DNA of 64,000 bases from Kluyvera ascorbata_C. Its GTDB lineage: Bacteria > Pseudomonadota > Gammaproteobacteria > Enterobacterales > Enterobacteriaceae. The notes beneath the pieces were generated by a model that made no database searches, was not told the origin of the DNA, and was given only the letters and a program-made list of their open reading frames with translations. The number at the start of each line of letters is the position of its first letter. Within the stretch, counting starts at the first letter, position 1. A program made the translations under genes and the position numbers. The stretch is from assembly GCF_044197065.1 (NCBI RefSeq), contig NZ_JBIQOI010000009.1, positions 109,849 to 173,848 on the forward strand, in the 5' to 3' direction. Below, piece by piece: positions 42,929-50,972 of this stretch.

Positions 42929-44158
42929 TTATGCCTGGCCCTGCGGCTGAGCAAGTTCATCCGTCAGCGGTTTATTATCTAACTCACGCTCAAAGCTGCG
43001 CAGACGTTTGTAGATGGACATTAGCTCCACCAGCGTGGTCCAGGAGCTTATCAGATACTGGAAGGAACCGCGCACCTGGCCGAACACGTTGGTTATCTGG
43101 GTCATCAGGCCGAGCGTAATCGTACCGGCAACAATCGACGGAAACAGCAGGAACAACCCGAAAACGTTATCCACCTGCAGATACAGAATACGGGCAATGT
43201 TGAAGTACATATAGTGGAAATAGAGGCGGAAGTAGTTTTGACGTACCGCGCTAAACAGCTCGCGCACCGTTGGCGGCGTGGCACGGTTAGCGTCATCTTC
43301 ACCGTATACCAGCTCTTTACGATAGGCCGCTTCAACGCGCTGGTTTTTAAAGTTCAGCCCCGGCAGCTTGATCCCCACCACGGCCAGCATCCCGGTGCCC
43401 ATCAGCGACCAGACGATAGCGGCAATCACCAAACCATAAGGCACATGGCCAATAATCGGCAGGTCCGGAACGTGCGCTGAGAGCGTCACCAGCACCGGCA
43501 GGAAGGCAATCAGCGTCATAATGGCGTTGATAAAGCTGGTCCCCATATCTTCCAGCGTCGAGGCAAAACGCATCGTATCCTCCTGCACACGCTGCGCGGC
43601 ACCTTCGATATGGCGCAGGTGCTGCCAGTGCGTCATATAGTGTTCGTTCATCGCGGTACGCCAGCGGAAGACATAATGGCTGACAAAGAAGTTATTCAGT
43701 ACACCAATCACCACGGCGATAAGCGCAATCCCAAGGAAGATACCGATCTCCTGGTAAAACTGGTTAATCGAGACTTTGTTCGGCGTCGCCAGTGCGGTCT
43801 GGATAAGGTCGTAGAACGGCGCATACCAGGCGTTTATCGCCACGCCCACTTCCACCATAAACCAGGTGACAAAGATAATAAGCGCAGTGCCCAATATCGA
43901 CCAATACTGCCAGCGGTGCGGGCTGCGAATAAACCAGTAACCGGCAAACAGGCCAACGCACACCAGATAGTAGGCATAAAAGATCAGGTAGTTCATCGAC
44001 CAGAAACGCGCAGCGCTGATCGGAACATCGTGACTTGCGCCGGTCAGGCGAAGTAGCCAGCTGCCGCCGCCCACCTGCCAGAAAATGACCGCTATCATTG
44101 CCCAAATAAACGCCGAGAGAAAAAAGGGACCCGGCTTAGGGAAAAAAGACTTAAACAT
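42929..44158 (-). CDS. sbmA: Peptide antibiotic transporter SbmA
   Basis: Inner-membrane, proton-driven importer of microcins B17 and J25, bleomycin and proline-rich peptides. 409 residues, about seven hydrophobic segments; N-terminus MFKSFFPKPGPFFLSAFIWA; conserved HYVFRWRTAMNEHYMTHWQH (about 165-184) and IEGAAQRVQEDTMRFASTLE (about 188-207), typical of the SbmA/BacA family. Upstream gap of 322 bases is shared with divergent ampH. Confidence 0.97.
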   Translation of the reverse strand: MFKSFFPKPGPFFLSAFIWAMIAVIFWQVGGGSWLLRLTGASHDVPISAARFWSMNYLIFYAYYLVCVGLFAGYWFIRSPHRWQYWSILGTALIIFVTWFMVEVGVAINAWYAPFYDLIQTALATPNKVSINQFYQEIGIFLGIALIAVVIGVLNNFFVSHYVFRWRTAMNEHYMTHWQHLRHIEGAAQRVQEDTMRFASTLEDMGTSFINAIMTLIAFLPVLVTLSAHVPDLPIIGHVPYGLVIAAIVWSLMGTGMLAVVGIKLPGLNFKNQRVEAAYRKELVYGEDDANRATPPTVRELFSAVRQNYFRLYFHYMYFNIARILYLQVDNVFGLFLLFPSIVAGTITLGLMTQITNVFGQVRGSFQYLISSWTTLVELMSIYKRLRSFERELDNKPLTDELAQPQGQA

Positions 44159-44489
44159 AGTGCTCTCCTGCTAACTTCTTATGATTCTGCTTTGTGCTGT
44201 GACAACAGAATACCGCTACGGATCATTTTTACCGTAAAGAGGTATTAGGCGATGTAACTGTGCAATCAGACCGGAAAACGGCGATAGAGTTCGCCAGATG
44301 GCATCGTATGTATCATACGCGCCGGATCACAAAAGTGCGTATCCGCCTCAATGAATAATCATTGCGTTTACGCTCGGTTACGTTTTTCCCGCTATCATAC
44401 CGTTTAATGGCGCTGCGCCTGATGCCGATTCGTTGTATTTTTAGTATAAATACGCGTTATGTCCCCATTTCAATTCATGGATGCCTCCG
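44159..44489. other. sbmA-ampH divergent promoter region
   Basis: 331 bases without a gene. Expected to hold both promoters. Short palindromic pieces around GTATGTATCATACGC (about 44306-44320) are seen; no operator is assigned with confidence. E. coli sbmA is sigma-E dependent, but I could not pick a clear sigma-E element. Confidence 0.4.
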
Positions 44490-45647
44490 TTGAAACGTAG
44501 TCTGCTTTTTTCTGCCGCGCTCTGCGTGGCGTCATTGACCTCGGTGCAGGCTGCCCAGCCTCTTACCACCCCCACGTTTGCGTCCGATATCGTTGACCGT
44601 TACGCCAACCATATCTATTACGGCAGTGGTGCTACCGGCATGGCGCTGGTGGTTATCGATGGCAACCAACGGGTGTTCAGAAGCTTTGGCGAAACGCGCC
44701 CGGGCAACAACGTACATCCGCAGCTTGATTCCGTTATTCGTATCGCGTCGCTGAGCAAACTAATGACCAGCGAAATGCTGGTTAAACTGCTCGACCAGGG
44801 CGTCGTTAAGCTAAACGATCCGCTGAGTAAATATGCACCGCCTGGTTCACACGTTCCGACCTATAACGGCACGCCTATTACGCTGGTGAATCTGGCGACC
44901 CACACCAGTTCCCTGCCGCGAGAAATGCCTGGCGGTGCGGCAAATCGTCCCGTATTTGTCTGGCCAACGCAGTCACAGCGCTGGACCTATCTCAACAATG
45001 CCAAACTGCACGCCGCACCGGGATCGCAGGCCAGTTATTCAAACCTGGCGTTCGACCTGCTGGCCGATGCGCTGGGTAACGCGGCACATAAGCCCTATCC
45101 CCAGCTCTTTGAAGAGCAAATTACGCGTCCGCTGGGCATGAAGGACACCACCTTTACGCCATCACCCGATCAGTGTGGCCGTTTAATGGTGGCTGAGAAA
45201 GGCGCGAGCCCGTGTAATAACACGCTCGCGGCGATGGGCAGCGGTGGGGTTTACTCGACGCCTGGCGATATGATGCGCTGGATGCAGCAGTATCTTTCAT
45301 CCGATTTTTATCATCGCAGCAGCCAGGCAGACCGGATGCAGACGCTGGTCTACAAGCGTAACCAGCTCACTCGCGTAGTGGGCATGGACGTTCCGGGGCA
45401 TGCTGATGCGTTAGGGCTTGGCTGGGTCTATATGGCACCGAAAAATGGTCGACCAGGCATTATCCAGAAAACCGGCGGCGGCGGCGGGTTTATCACCTAT
45501 ATGGCGATGATTCCCCAGTCTAACGTCGGCGCATTTGTGGTGGTGACTCGCTCTCCGCTGACCCGTTTTGTGAATATGAGCGACGGGATTAATGAGCTGG
45601 TGACCGAACTGAGCGGCAACAAAGCCGCCGTCATTCCCGCGTCTTAA
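44490..45647 (+). CDS. ampH: D-Ala-D-Ala carboxypeptidase/endopeptidase AmpH
   Basis: Class C beta-lactamase-fold penicillin-binding protein that trims peptidoglycan. 385 residues from a TTG at 44490 (MKRSLLFSAALCVASLTSVQ is the signal peptide, cleaved near VQA-AQ), matching the E. coli length; an ATG three codons upstream (44481) is the alternative. Active site: SxxK in RIASLSKLMTSE, YxN in ASYSNLAFDLL, and KTG in IIQKTGGGGGF. Divergent from sbmA; its end overlaps convergent iprA by four bases. Confidence 0.95.
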   Translation: MKRSLLFSAALCVASLTSVQAAQPLTTPTFASDIVDRYANHIYYGSGATGMALVVIDGNQRVFRSFGETRPGNNVHPQLDSVIRIASLSKLMTSEMLVKLLDQGVVKLNDPLSKYAPPGSHVPTYNGTPITLVNLATHTSSLPREMPGGAANRPVFVWPTQSQRWTYLNNAKLHAAPGSQASYSNLAFDLLADALGNAAHKPYPQLFEEQITRPLGMKDTTFTPSPDQCGRLMVAEKGASPCNNTLAAMGSGGVYSTPGDMMRWMQQYLSSDFYHRSSQADRMQTLVYKRNQLTRVVGMDVPGHADALGLGWVYMAPKNGRPGIIQKTGGGGGFITYMAMIPQSNVGAFVVVTRSPLTRFVNMSDGINELVTELSGNKAAVIPAS

Positions 45648-46270
45648 TAGTGAGTAGGCAAACGCGTGATGCTAACGAGTTTGCCTTTTTTCATCTCGAT
45701 ATAATCCCCTTTGCGTAACGCGGAGAGCACCTCGGCAATAACCGAGCGTGATATTCGCGTGCGCTGCTGGATATAGTTCAGCACACCAATTTTCGCGCGA
45801 ATATCGTCCTCCCAGTCAATCATCATCAGCAGCGTCGAGCGAATCTGATAGTAATGATTGGTGCCAATAAGCTGCATATCCCGCATTTCCAGCATTCGGG
45901 TTTGCCATGTCATCCAGTAAAACGCGTCTCGCCATAGCTGATTGCGCTCCAGGCATTTGAGCGTTTCTTTCGCAGGAAGATAGAAGCCACGGCAGTTGCT
46001 TTCTGCCACCAGCGTGTAGTCATTACGAATAGCATTAGCGCCAGCGGCGAGCCCAAAAATCGATGGGCTTTGCAGAATACCGCAAAGGACATGGCCTTCA
46101 TGGCGATGCAGTGACACCACGCCCTGCTGAACAACAACCGTGACGTCTTTCATGGTGTAATGGGCGGGCAGGATCAACTCCCCAGCAGTAATCTGAAAGC
46201 GCGTCCCTATTTGAGACAGTTTTTTATCAAGAGCCAAAAATGCACTGAGCGGCTTGCTTGAAGAAGGCAT
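45644..46270 (-). CDS. iprA: IprA/YaiV-like regulator
   Basis: 208 residues. N-terminal cyclic-nucleotide-binding-like region (about 25-110), then a helix-turn-helix of the Crp type: GVLNYIQQRTRISRSVIAEV and LSALRKGDYIEMKKGKLVSI near the C-terminus. Similar to E. coli YaiV and Salmonella IprA (inhibitor of hydrogen peroxide resistance), at the same place next to ampH. ATG at 46270 is chosen; a TTG three codons earlier is possible. Confidence 0.9.
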   Translation of the reverse strand: MPSSSKPLSAFLALDKKLSQIGTRFQITAGELILPAHYTMKDVTVVVQQGVVSLHRHEGHVLCGILQSPSIFGLAAGANAIRNDYTLVAESNCRGFYLPAKETLKCLERNQLWRDAFYWMTWQTRMLEMRDMQLIGTNHYYQIRSTLLMMIDWEDDIRAKIGVLNYIQQRTRISRSVIAEVLSALRKGDYIEMKKGKLVSITRLPTHY

Positions 46271-46286
46271 GTTATGCAATCCCTAC

Positions 46287-46311
46287 AAAAAAGCCCATCA
46301 TGATGATGGGC
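46287..46311 (-). terminator. Terminator between the autotransporter gene and iprA
   Basis: GCCCATCA (46293-46300) pairs with TGATGGGC (46304-46311) and TTTTTT follows on the minus strand. It isolates iprA from autotransporter transcription. Confidence 0.9.
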
Positions 46312-46330
46312 GTTGAATAAAGCGTAAAAC

Positions 46331-46352
46331 ACCGGGAAGTTTCGTTCCCGGT
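46331..46352 (-). terminator. First hairpin after the autotransporter gene
   Basis: CACCGGGAA pairs with TTCCCGGTG; GTTTTACG follows on the minus strand, so two hairpins in tandem end this transcript. Confidence 0.75.
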
Positions 46353-46362
46353 GAAGTAAGGA

Positions 46363-49287
46363 TTACCAGGTATATTTCACACCGGCGTTAGCTGCCCAAT
46401 CCTGATCAACATCGCCGCCGCCGAGGTAGTTCACCCCGGTGTAAGCGCTGAAGTTCTTGGTGAAGCTGAACTGGCTACCCACGCCCACGCGAACCGCTGA
46501 GCCTTTCACGCCGTTGTCGATGCTGTCGCCGTTAACGGTAGCATCGTTGCTGGAATCGTCATAAACGTAGGCCAGTTTGAAGTACGGGGATAACGCCTGG
46601 TCACCGAAGCCGAAGGTATAACCTGCATCGAAGCCAAGTTCATAACGCAGGCTGTCGTAGTCCTGACCCTGAACTTTCATATCATTGCTCAGACGGTAGT
46701 GATCGCCAGACTGGAACAGACCAGAAACCGCACCGTACGGAGTTACGTAGCCAGCGTCGTTAATTTTCCAGTCGTAGCCCAGTTTCAGACCAAAGCCCCA
46801 GGCATCTGCGGTCGTATCGCCATCAACATAGGTACCATTGCTCATCGTTGCGGTCAGATCGTTGTTGAAGCGGCTATAGCTCAGATTGCCATCAACAAAG
46901 ACATTGTTCGCAAAGCGTGCGGAAGAGTATAGGTAGGCAGACTGGCTGTCCTGGTCAACCTGACCGGTACGATCGTTCATGTCACCTTTCGCAAAGCCCG
47001 CTGCGGCGCCGACGATCCACTGGGCATTGTTGCCGTCGATCTTAGAGTCCACACCCACCATGATGCCGTTAACATCCTGATCGTAGCTGATGTCGTCATT
47101 ATCGGCATTGAAGTTGCCGCCGAAGTAGCTTACCCATGCACCACCGTTGTCGGTGAAGCCGTGACGAGCCGTGTTCAGACGGGTATTCAGGGTATCCTGC
47201 TGCAGGTTCCAGATATTGGTGTTCGCAGAAGGAATACTCAACGCCATGTTGGCGTAGTCGGTCAGACGGGTCTGCTCCATAACGACCGTATTGCCAACCT
47301 GCTTAGCCTGGTAGGTGTAAGCACCCAGATCGGCTTTGTTCGCTGCTGAGAAGGTTGCAGTGCTGTTCTGATCGTTAACGTAGATAAGCTCATTGCCTCT
47401 GTAATCAGCAATGGAGCCTTTTCCGGTAGCGTCGTCGATACGAACTTTATAGTTACCGCTCGCCGCTGCAACGCTATCGCCAGCGTTATCCACTTCAGAC
47501 AGGTCGGAAGAAGTATCTGAATCACCGTTACCGTTGATGGTCAGGTGACCGTCAGAGTTCATGGCAATAACACCGTAGCCGTAGTTAGACTTGGTGGTGT
47601 CGTTGGTACGGTCGTTGGTCAGGTCGGCATTCAGCACAAAGTTGTTGCTGTGAATATCGAATACGCCAGCCTTCACTTTACCGTTAGCGTTTGTGGTGCT
47701 GGTCAAATTCAGAGTATCAGCCTGCAGCGCGTACGCCGTGCTGTTCCCCACATCCAGAACACCGCTATTGGTGACGTTGATGGTGTTGGCATACAGTGCC
47801 GCATCGCCTACGCCCCAACCCGCAGCAACATCATCAGCAATAGTGACGGTACTGTTGTTGATGGTCAGTTCATCAGTCGCAACGTGACCATCTTCGTTGA
47901 TATTAAGCGCAGAGCCACCGGTCAAAGAGAGGGAGTCAGAAATCAGGCTAGAGTCAGCAACGTTAACGACGGAACCGCTGTTAATACTCAGAGTGTCAAT
48001 CAGAGAGGTTTTAGTGGTATCCCACTGTGAGCCATTGTTCAGCGTTACGTTAAACAGGCCACTCTGATAGACGTTTTTGCCAACCACGTGTCCGTCTTCA
48101 CCATAAGCGGTATCGCTGTTATCAACACCATAGGTTGACCACGGCCACAGGCTGTTGGCGGCAATATCGATAAGCGTGGCTGTAGCTTCAGTACCTGCCG
48201 CATAGCTGTCGTAAACGCCATCACCATCTGTGTCGACCTGATGTGCAGAAATAGCGGCGCCGACCCACTTGCTGCCGTTGTCCAGCGTCACGTCCATGCG
48301 GTCCGTACCATCCCAACCGTTAGTATCTACGGTTGAATCGGTATCACGATAGCTGTCAGCACCGTTAGGGAAGAAGTTTTCGTCGAAATTGCTGGAGAAG
48401 AAGATATCGCCGTTTAGAGTCGAGTTGCTGAGGTTAACGGTGGTCTGCATCGCGTTATCAGCATTCGGGTTAGCAATAGCAGAAATGGCTACGTCATTAG
48501 CACTGAAGCTAGAGCCATCGTAATCACTGGCGTTGTTGTTATTACCAAACCAGCCAGAGGTGCCTTCATCAGTCCATGAACCAGAAGTCACGGTAGAGCC
48601 AGTCACGTTGATCGTGTTGGTAAACACTTCGCTGCTATTAACGCCGGTGCTAACGGTATTATCGTCAACATCGCTCCACTCATAACCCTGAGTCAGGCTA
48701 ATACCCGCAACGTGAGAATTATTCTGGATAACCAGATCGGTTTCCTGGTCCAGAGTGATTGCGGTACCCATGTTATAAACATTAACAACGTGAGTATCTG
48801 CAGTGCCATCGGTATACGTGCCATTATAGGTGTAATGTTCGTAGTTATCGTCGATGGTAGAGTTATCAACGGTCAGCGCCAGGCGGTCGTAAACATAACC
48901 CGTTGCGTCGCGACCGGTGCAATCGCTGGTCATGCACTCAGAGGTAATCATACCGTGAATGGTGCTGTTTTTAATGGTCAGACTGTTGTCATTAGTGTTG
49001 CTAGAAAGACCATCATCCAGATAATAGGTAGAAATCACGCCGTTAACGGTAGCGTTCTTAATTACCGGATAGATATCCCCGTTATAAACGCTATCAGTGG
49101 CGTAGTCGTTCCAGCCTGCGTAACCATTAAAGTAAACGCCGTCAGCATAAGTTGAGTCGTTATAGTGATTAAAGGTGGTGTAGGTCGTGCCAGAGATATC
49201 GGTAGAAGCATTTGCCTGAGAAGCGATCGCCAAAGTGCAGGCCAATGCTAATTGTGATACTACAAGTTTCTTTTTCCAGGAGTGCAT
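46363..49287 (-). CDS. Type V autotransporter, surface passenger with beta-barrel
   Basis: 974 residues. Signal peptide of about 27 (MHSWKKKLVVSQLALACTLA ... SQANA). The passenger (about 28-700) is rich in Asn, Asp, Thr and Ser with repeated short strands such as LTIKNSTIHG, LTVDNSTID and LTINNSTVTI, typical of a right-handed beta-helix; it has one Cys pair (CMTSDC, near 120). The autotransporter barrel spans about 710-974 (GGAWVSYFGGNF to AANAGVKYTW) and ends in an aromatic Trp. E. coli K-12 has the interrupted yaiT here, so the slot is variable. Good GGAGGG ribosome site. Role probably adhesion or autoaggregation, inferred from family only. Confidence 0.9.
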   Translation of the reverse strand: MHSWKKKLVVSQLALACTLAIASQANASTDISGTTYTTFNHYNDSTYADGVYFNGYAGWNDYATDSVYNGDIYPVIKNATVNGVISTYYLDDGLSSNTNDNSLTIKNSTIHGMITSECMTSDCTGRDATGYVYDRLALTVDNSTIDDNYEHYTYNGTYTDGTADTHVVNVYNMGTAITLDQETDLVIQNNSHVAGISLTQGYEWSDVDDNTVSTGVNSSEVFTNTINVTGSTVTSGSWTDEGTSGWFGNNNNASDYDGSSFSANDVAISAIANPNADNAMQTTVNLSNSTLNGDIFFSSNFDENFFPNGADSYRDTDSTVDTNGWDGTDRMDVTLDNGSKWVGAAISAHQVDTDGDGVYDSYAAGTEATATLIDIAANSLWPWSTYGVDNSDTAYGEDGHVVGKNVYQSGLFNVTLNNGSQWDTTKTSLIDTLSINSGSVVNVADSSLISDSLSLTGGSALNINEDGHVATDELTINNSTVTIADDVAAGWGVGDAALYANTINVTNSGVLDVGNSTAYALQADTLNLTSTTNANGKVKAGVFDIHSNNFVLNADLTNDRTNDTTKSNYGYGVIAMNSDGHLTINGNGDSDTSSDLSEVDNAGDSVAAASGNYKVRIDDATGKGSIADYRGNELIYVNDQNSTATFSAANKADLGAYTYQAKQVGNTVVMEQTRLTDYANMALSIPSANTNIWNLQQDTLNTRLNTARHGFTDNGGAWVSYFGGNFNADNDDISYDQDVNGIMVGVDSKIDGNNAQWIVGAAAGFAKGDMNDRTGQVDQDSQSAYLYSSARFANNVFVDGNLSYSRFNNDLTATMSNGTYVDGDTTADAWGFGLKLGYDWKINDAGYVTPYGAVSGLFQSGDHYRLSNDMKVQGQDYDSLRYELGFDAGYTFGFGDQALSPYFKLAYVYDDSSNDATVNGDSIDNGVKGSAVRVGVGSQFSFTKNFSAYTGVNYLGGGDVDQDWAANAGVKYTW

Positions 49288-49802
49288 TTGTCATCCCTCC
49301 TCAGGGATATATATGTTGGTCCATCAATTAACAATTGCAATGATTATATTAATTCCAAGCGGAAAGGATTATGCGACGGGTATAACAAATGGTTCAATTA
49401 TAGTTTATGGATAGTTCGGATTTGGACGTATCGAATAAACAAATCAACTAACAAAAAATAAAATAATAAAATAAAATCAATGACTTAATTTAAAATTAAA
49501 AAATTAAAACAAATGAATTACACCTGTAAAATTCAACAAATAAATAAACAAAATGCTATAGGAAACCATGCACAATGAAATACCTAATAATTATAGTTAT
49601 AAGTAAATCAGAACCACACAAATCATATATATTTTAAAAAATAAAAAAAGACAGCTAGTATTTACACTAATTATTATTAAGCAATGCCTGACATTCCCTG
49701 GTTATCCCGGCGCCGCCCCCCCATAAGCACCACTTTGGTAAAACATCTTCCCCCTGATTCGGTTACAATAGCCGTCCTTGTTTCACAAACATCAGGCATA
49801 CC
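49288..49802. other. AT-rich region between the autotransporter gene and hemB
   Basis: 515 bases without a gene. From about 49440 to 49680 it is strikingly AT-rich, with many A-tracts (AAAATAAAATAATAAAATAA), a likely H-NS binding region that would silence the autotransporter. The right end (from about 49740) holds the hemB promoter, with TTACAAT near 49763. No open frame with a ribosome site seen. Confidence 0.6.
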
Positions 49803-50777
49803 ATGACAGACTTACTCCATCGCCCCCGTCGCCTGCGCAAATCTCCTGCGCTGCGCGCTATGTTTGAAGAGACAACACTGAGCTTAAATGACCTGGTGTT
49901 GCCGATCTTTGTTGAAGAAGAAATCAACGACTACAAAGCCATTGAGGCGATGCCGGGCGTGATGCGCATTCCAGAGAAGCATCTGGCACGTGAAATTGAA
50001 CGCATTGCGAACGCCGGTATCCGCTCGGTGATGACCTTTGGTATCTCCCACCATCTCGACAGCACCGGCAGCGATGCCTGGAAAGAAGACGGCCTGGTGG
50101 CGCGCATGTCGCGCATCTGCAAACAGACCGTACCGGAGATGATCGTCATGTCCGATACCTGCTTCTGCGAATATACCTCCCACGGCCACTGCGGCGTGCT
50201 GTGCGATCACGGCGTCGATAACGATCTGACCCTCGCCAACCTCGGCAAGCAGGCCGTCGTTGCCGCTGCGGCAGGCGCAGACTTTATCGCCCCTTCCGCG
50301 GCGATGGACGGCCAGGTGCAGGCCATTCGCCAGGCGCTGGACGCGGCAGGCTTCACCGATACCGCCATCATGTCCTACTCCACCAAATTCGCCTCCTCTT
50401 TCTACGGCCCGTTCCGTGAAGCAGCAGGAACAGCGCTGAAGGGCGATCGTAAAACCTATCAGATGAACCCGATGAACCGCCGCGAGGCGATTCGCGAGTC
50501 GCTGCTGGATGAAGCTCAGGGCGCTGATTGCCTGATGGTGAAACCGGCGGGCGCATACCTGGATATCCTGCGCGATATCCGTGAGCGCACCGAGCTGCCA
50601 ATTGGCGCCTATCAGGTGAGCGGTGAATACGCGATGATTAAATTCGCCGCGCAGGCCGGGGCCATTGATGAAGAGAAAGTGGTTCTGGAAAGCCTGGGCG
50701 CCATCAAACGCGCGGGCGCGGACCTTATCTTCAGCTATTTCGCGCTCGATTTAGCCGAGAAGAAAATCCTGCGTTAA
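49803..50777 (+). CDS. hemB: Delta-aminolevulinic acid dehydratase (porphobilinogen synthase)
   Basis: Joins two 5-aminolevulinate molecules into porphobilinogen for haem. 324 residues. Zinc ligands in SDTCFCEYTSHGHCGVLCD (about 117-135); the Schiff-base lysines in MSYSTKFASSFYGPFREAAG and CLMVKPAGAYLD; ending ALDLAEKKILR. Standard length. Transcribed alone. Confidence 0.98.
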   Translation: MTDLLHRPRRLRKSPALRAMFEETTLSLNDLVLPIFVEEEINDYKAIEAMPGVMRIPEKHLAREIERIANAGIRSVMTFGISHHLDSTGSDAWKEDGLVARMSRICKQTVPEMIVMSDTCFCEYTSHGHCGVLCDHGVDNDLTLANLGKQAVVAAAAGADFIAPSAAMDGQVQAIRQALDAAGFTDTAIMSYSTKFASSFYGPFREAAGTALKGDRKTYQMNPMNRREAIRESLLDEAQGADCLMVKPAGAYLDILRDIRERTELPIGAYQVSGEYAMIKFAAQAGAIDEEKVVLESLGAIKRAGADLIFSYFALDLAEKKILR

Positions 50778-50816
50778 TCACGCACTGGGTTTCCCGGCAA
50801 TGCGACGCTTATGTAG

Positions 50817-50883
50817 GTAGCCCGGACGAGGCGTTTACGCCGACTCCGGGTTTTCCCAGCGGCGCTGCGCTTGGCCGGGCTAC
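50817..50883. repeat. GTAGCCCGG-type palindromic repeat
   Basis: GTAGCCCGGACGAGGCGTTT at the left, CTCCGGG and CCCAGCGG inside, and TTGGCCGGGCTAC at the right; the outer arms pair. Same family as 20259-20328. Between hemB and the acyltransferase gene. Confidence 0.75.
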
Positions 50884-50972
50884 ATTTCAACATCCCTCAA
50901 AACGTCACCAAACCGCCATACAACCGACACATCCCCCTTCTACTGTCACAGCAGGACAGAGGAGGAGCCGCT

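Noticed and set aside
50871..50972. Upstream extension of the OlsF-like protein
   Set aside because: The 34 extra residues are encoded in and after the repeat; the strong GAGGAGGAG site points to 50973.
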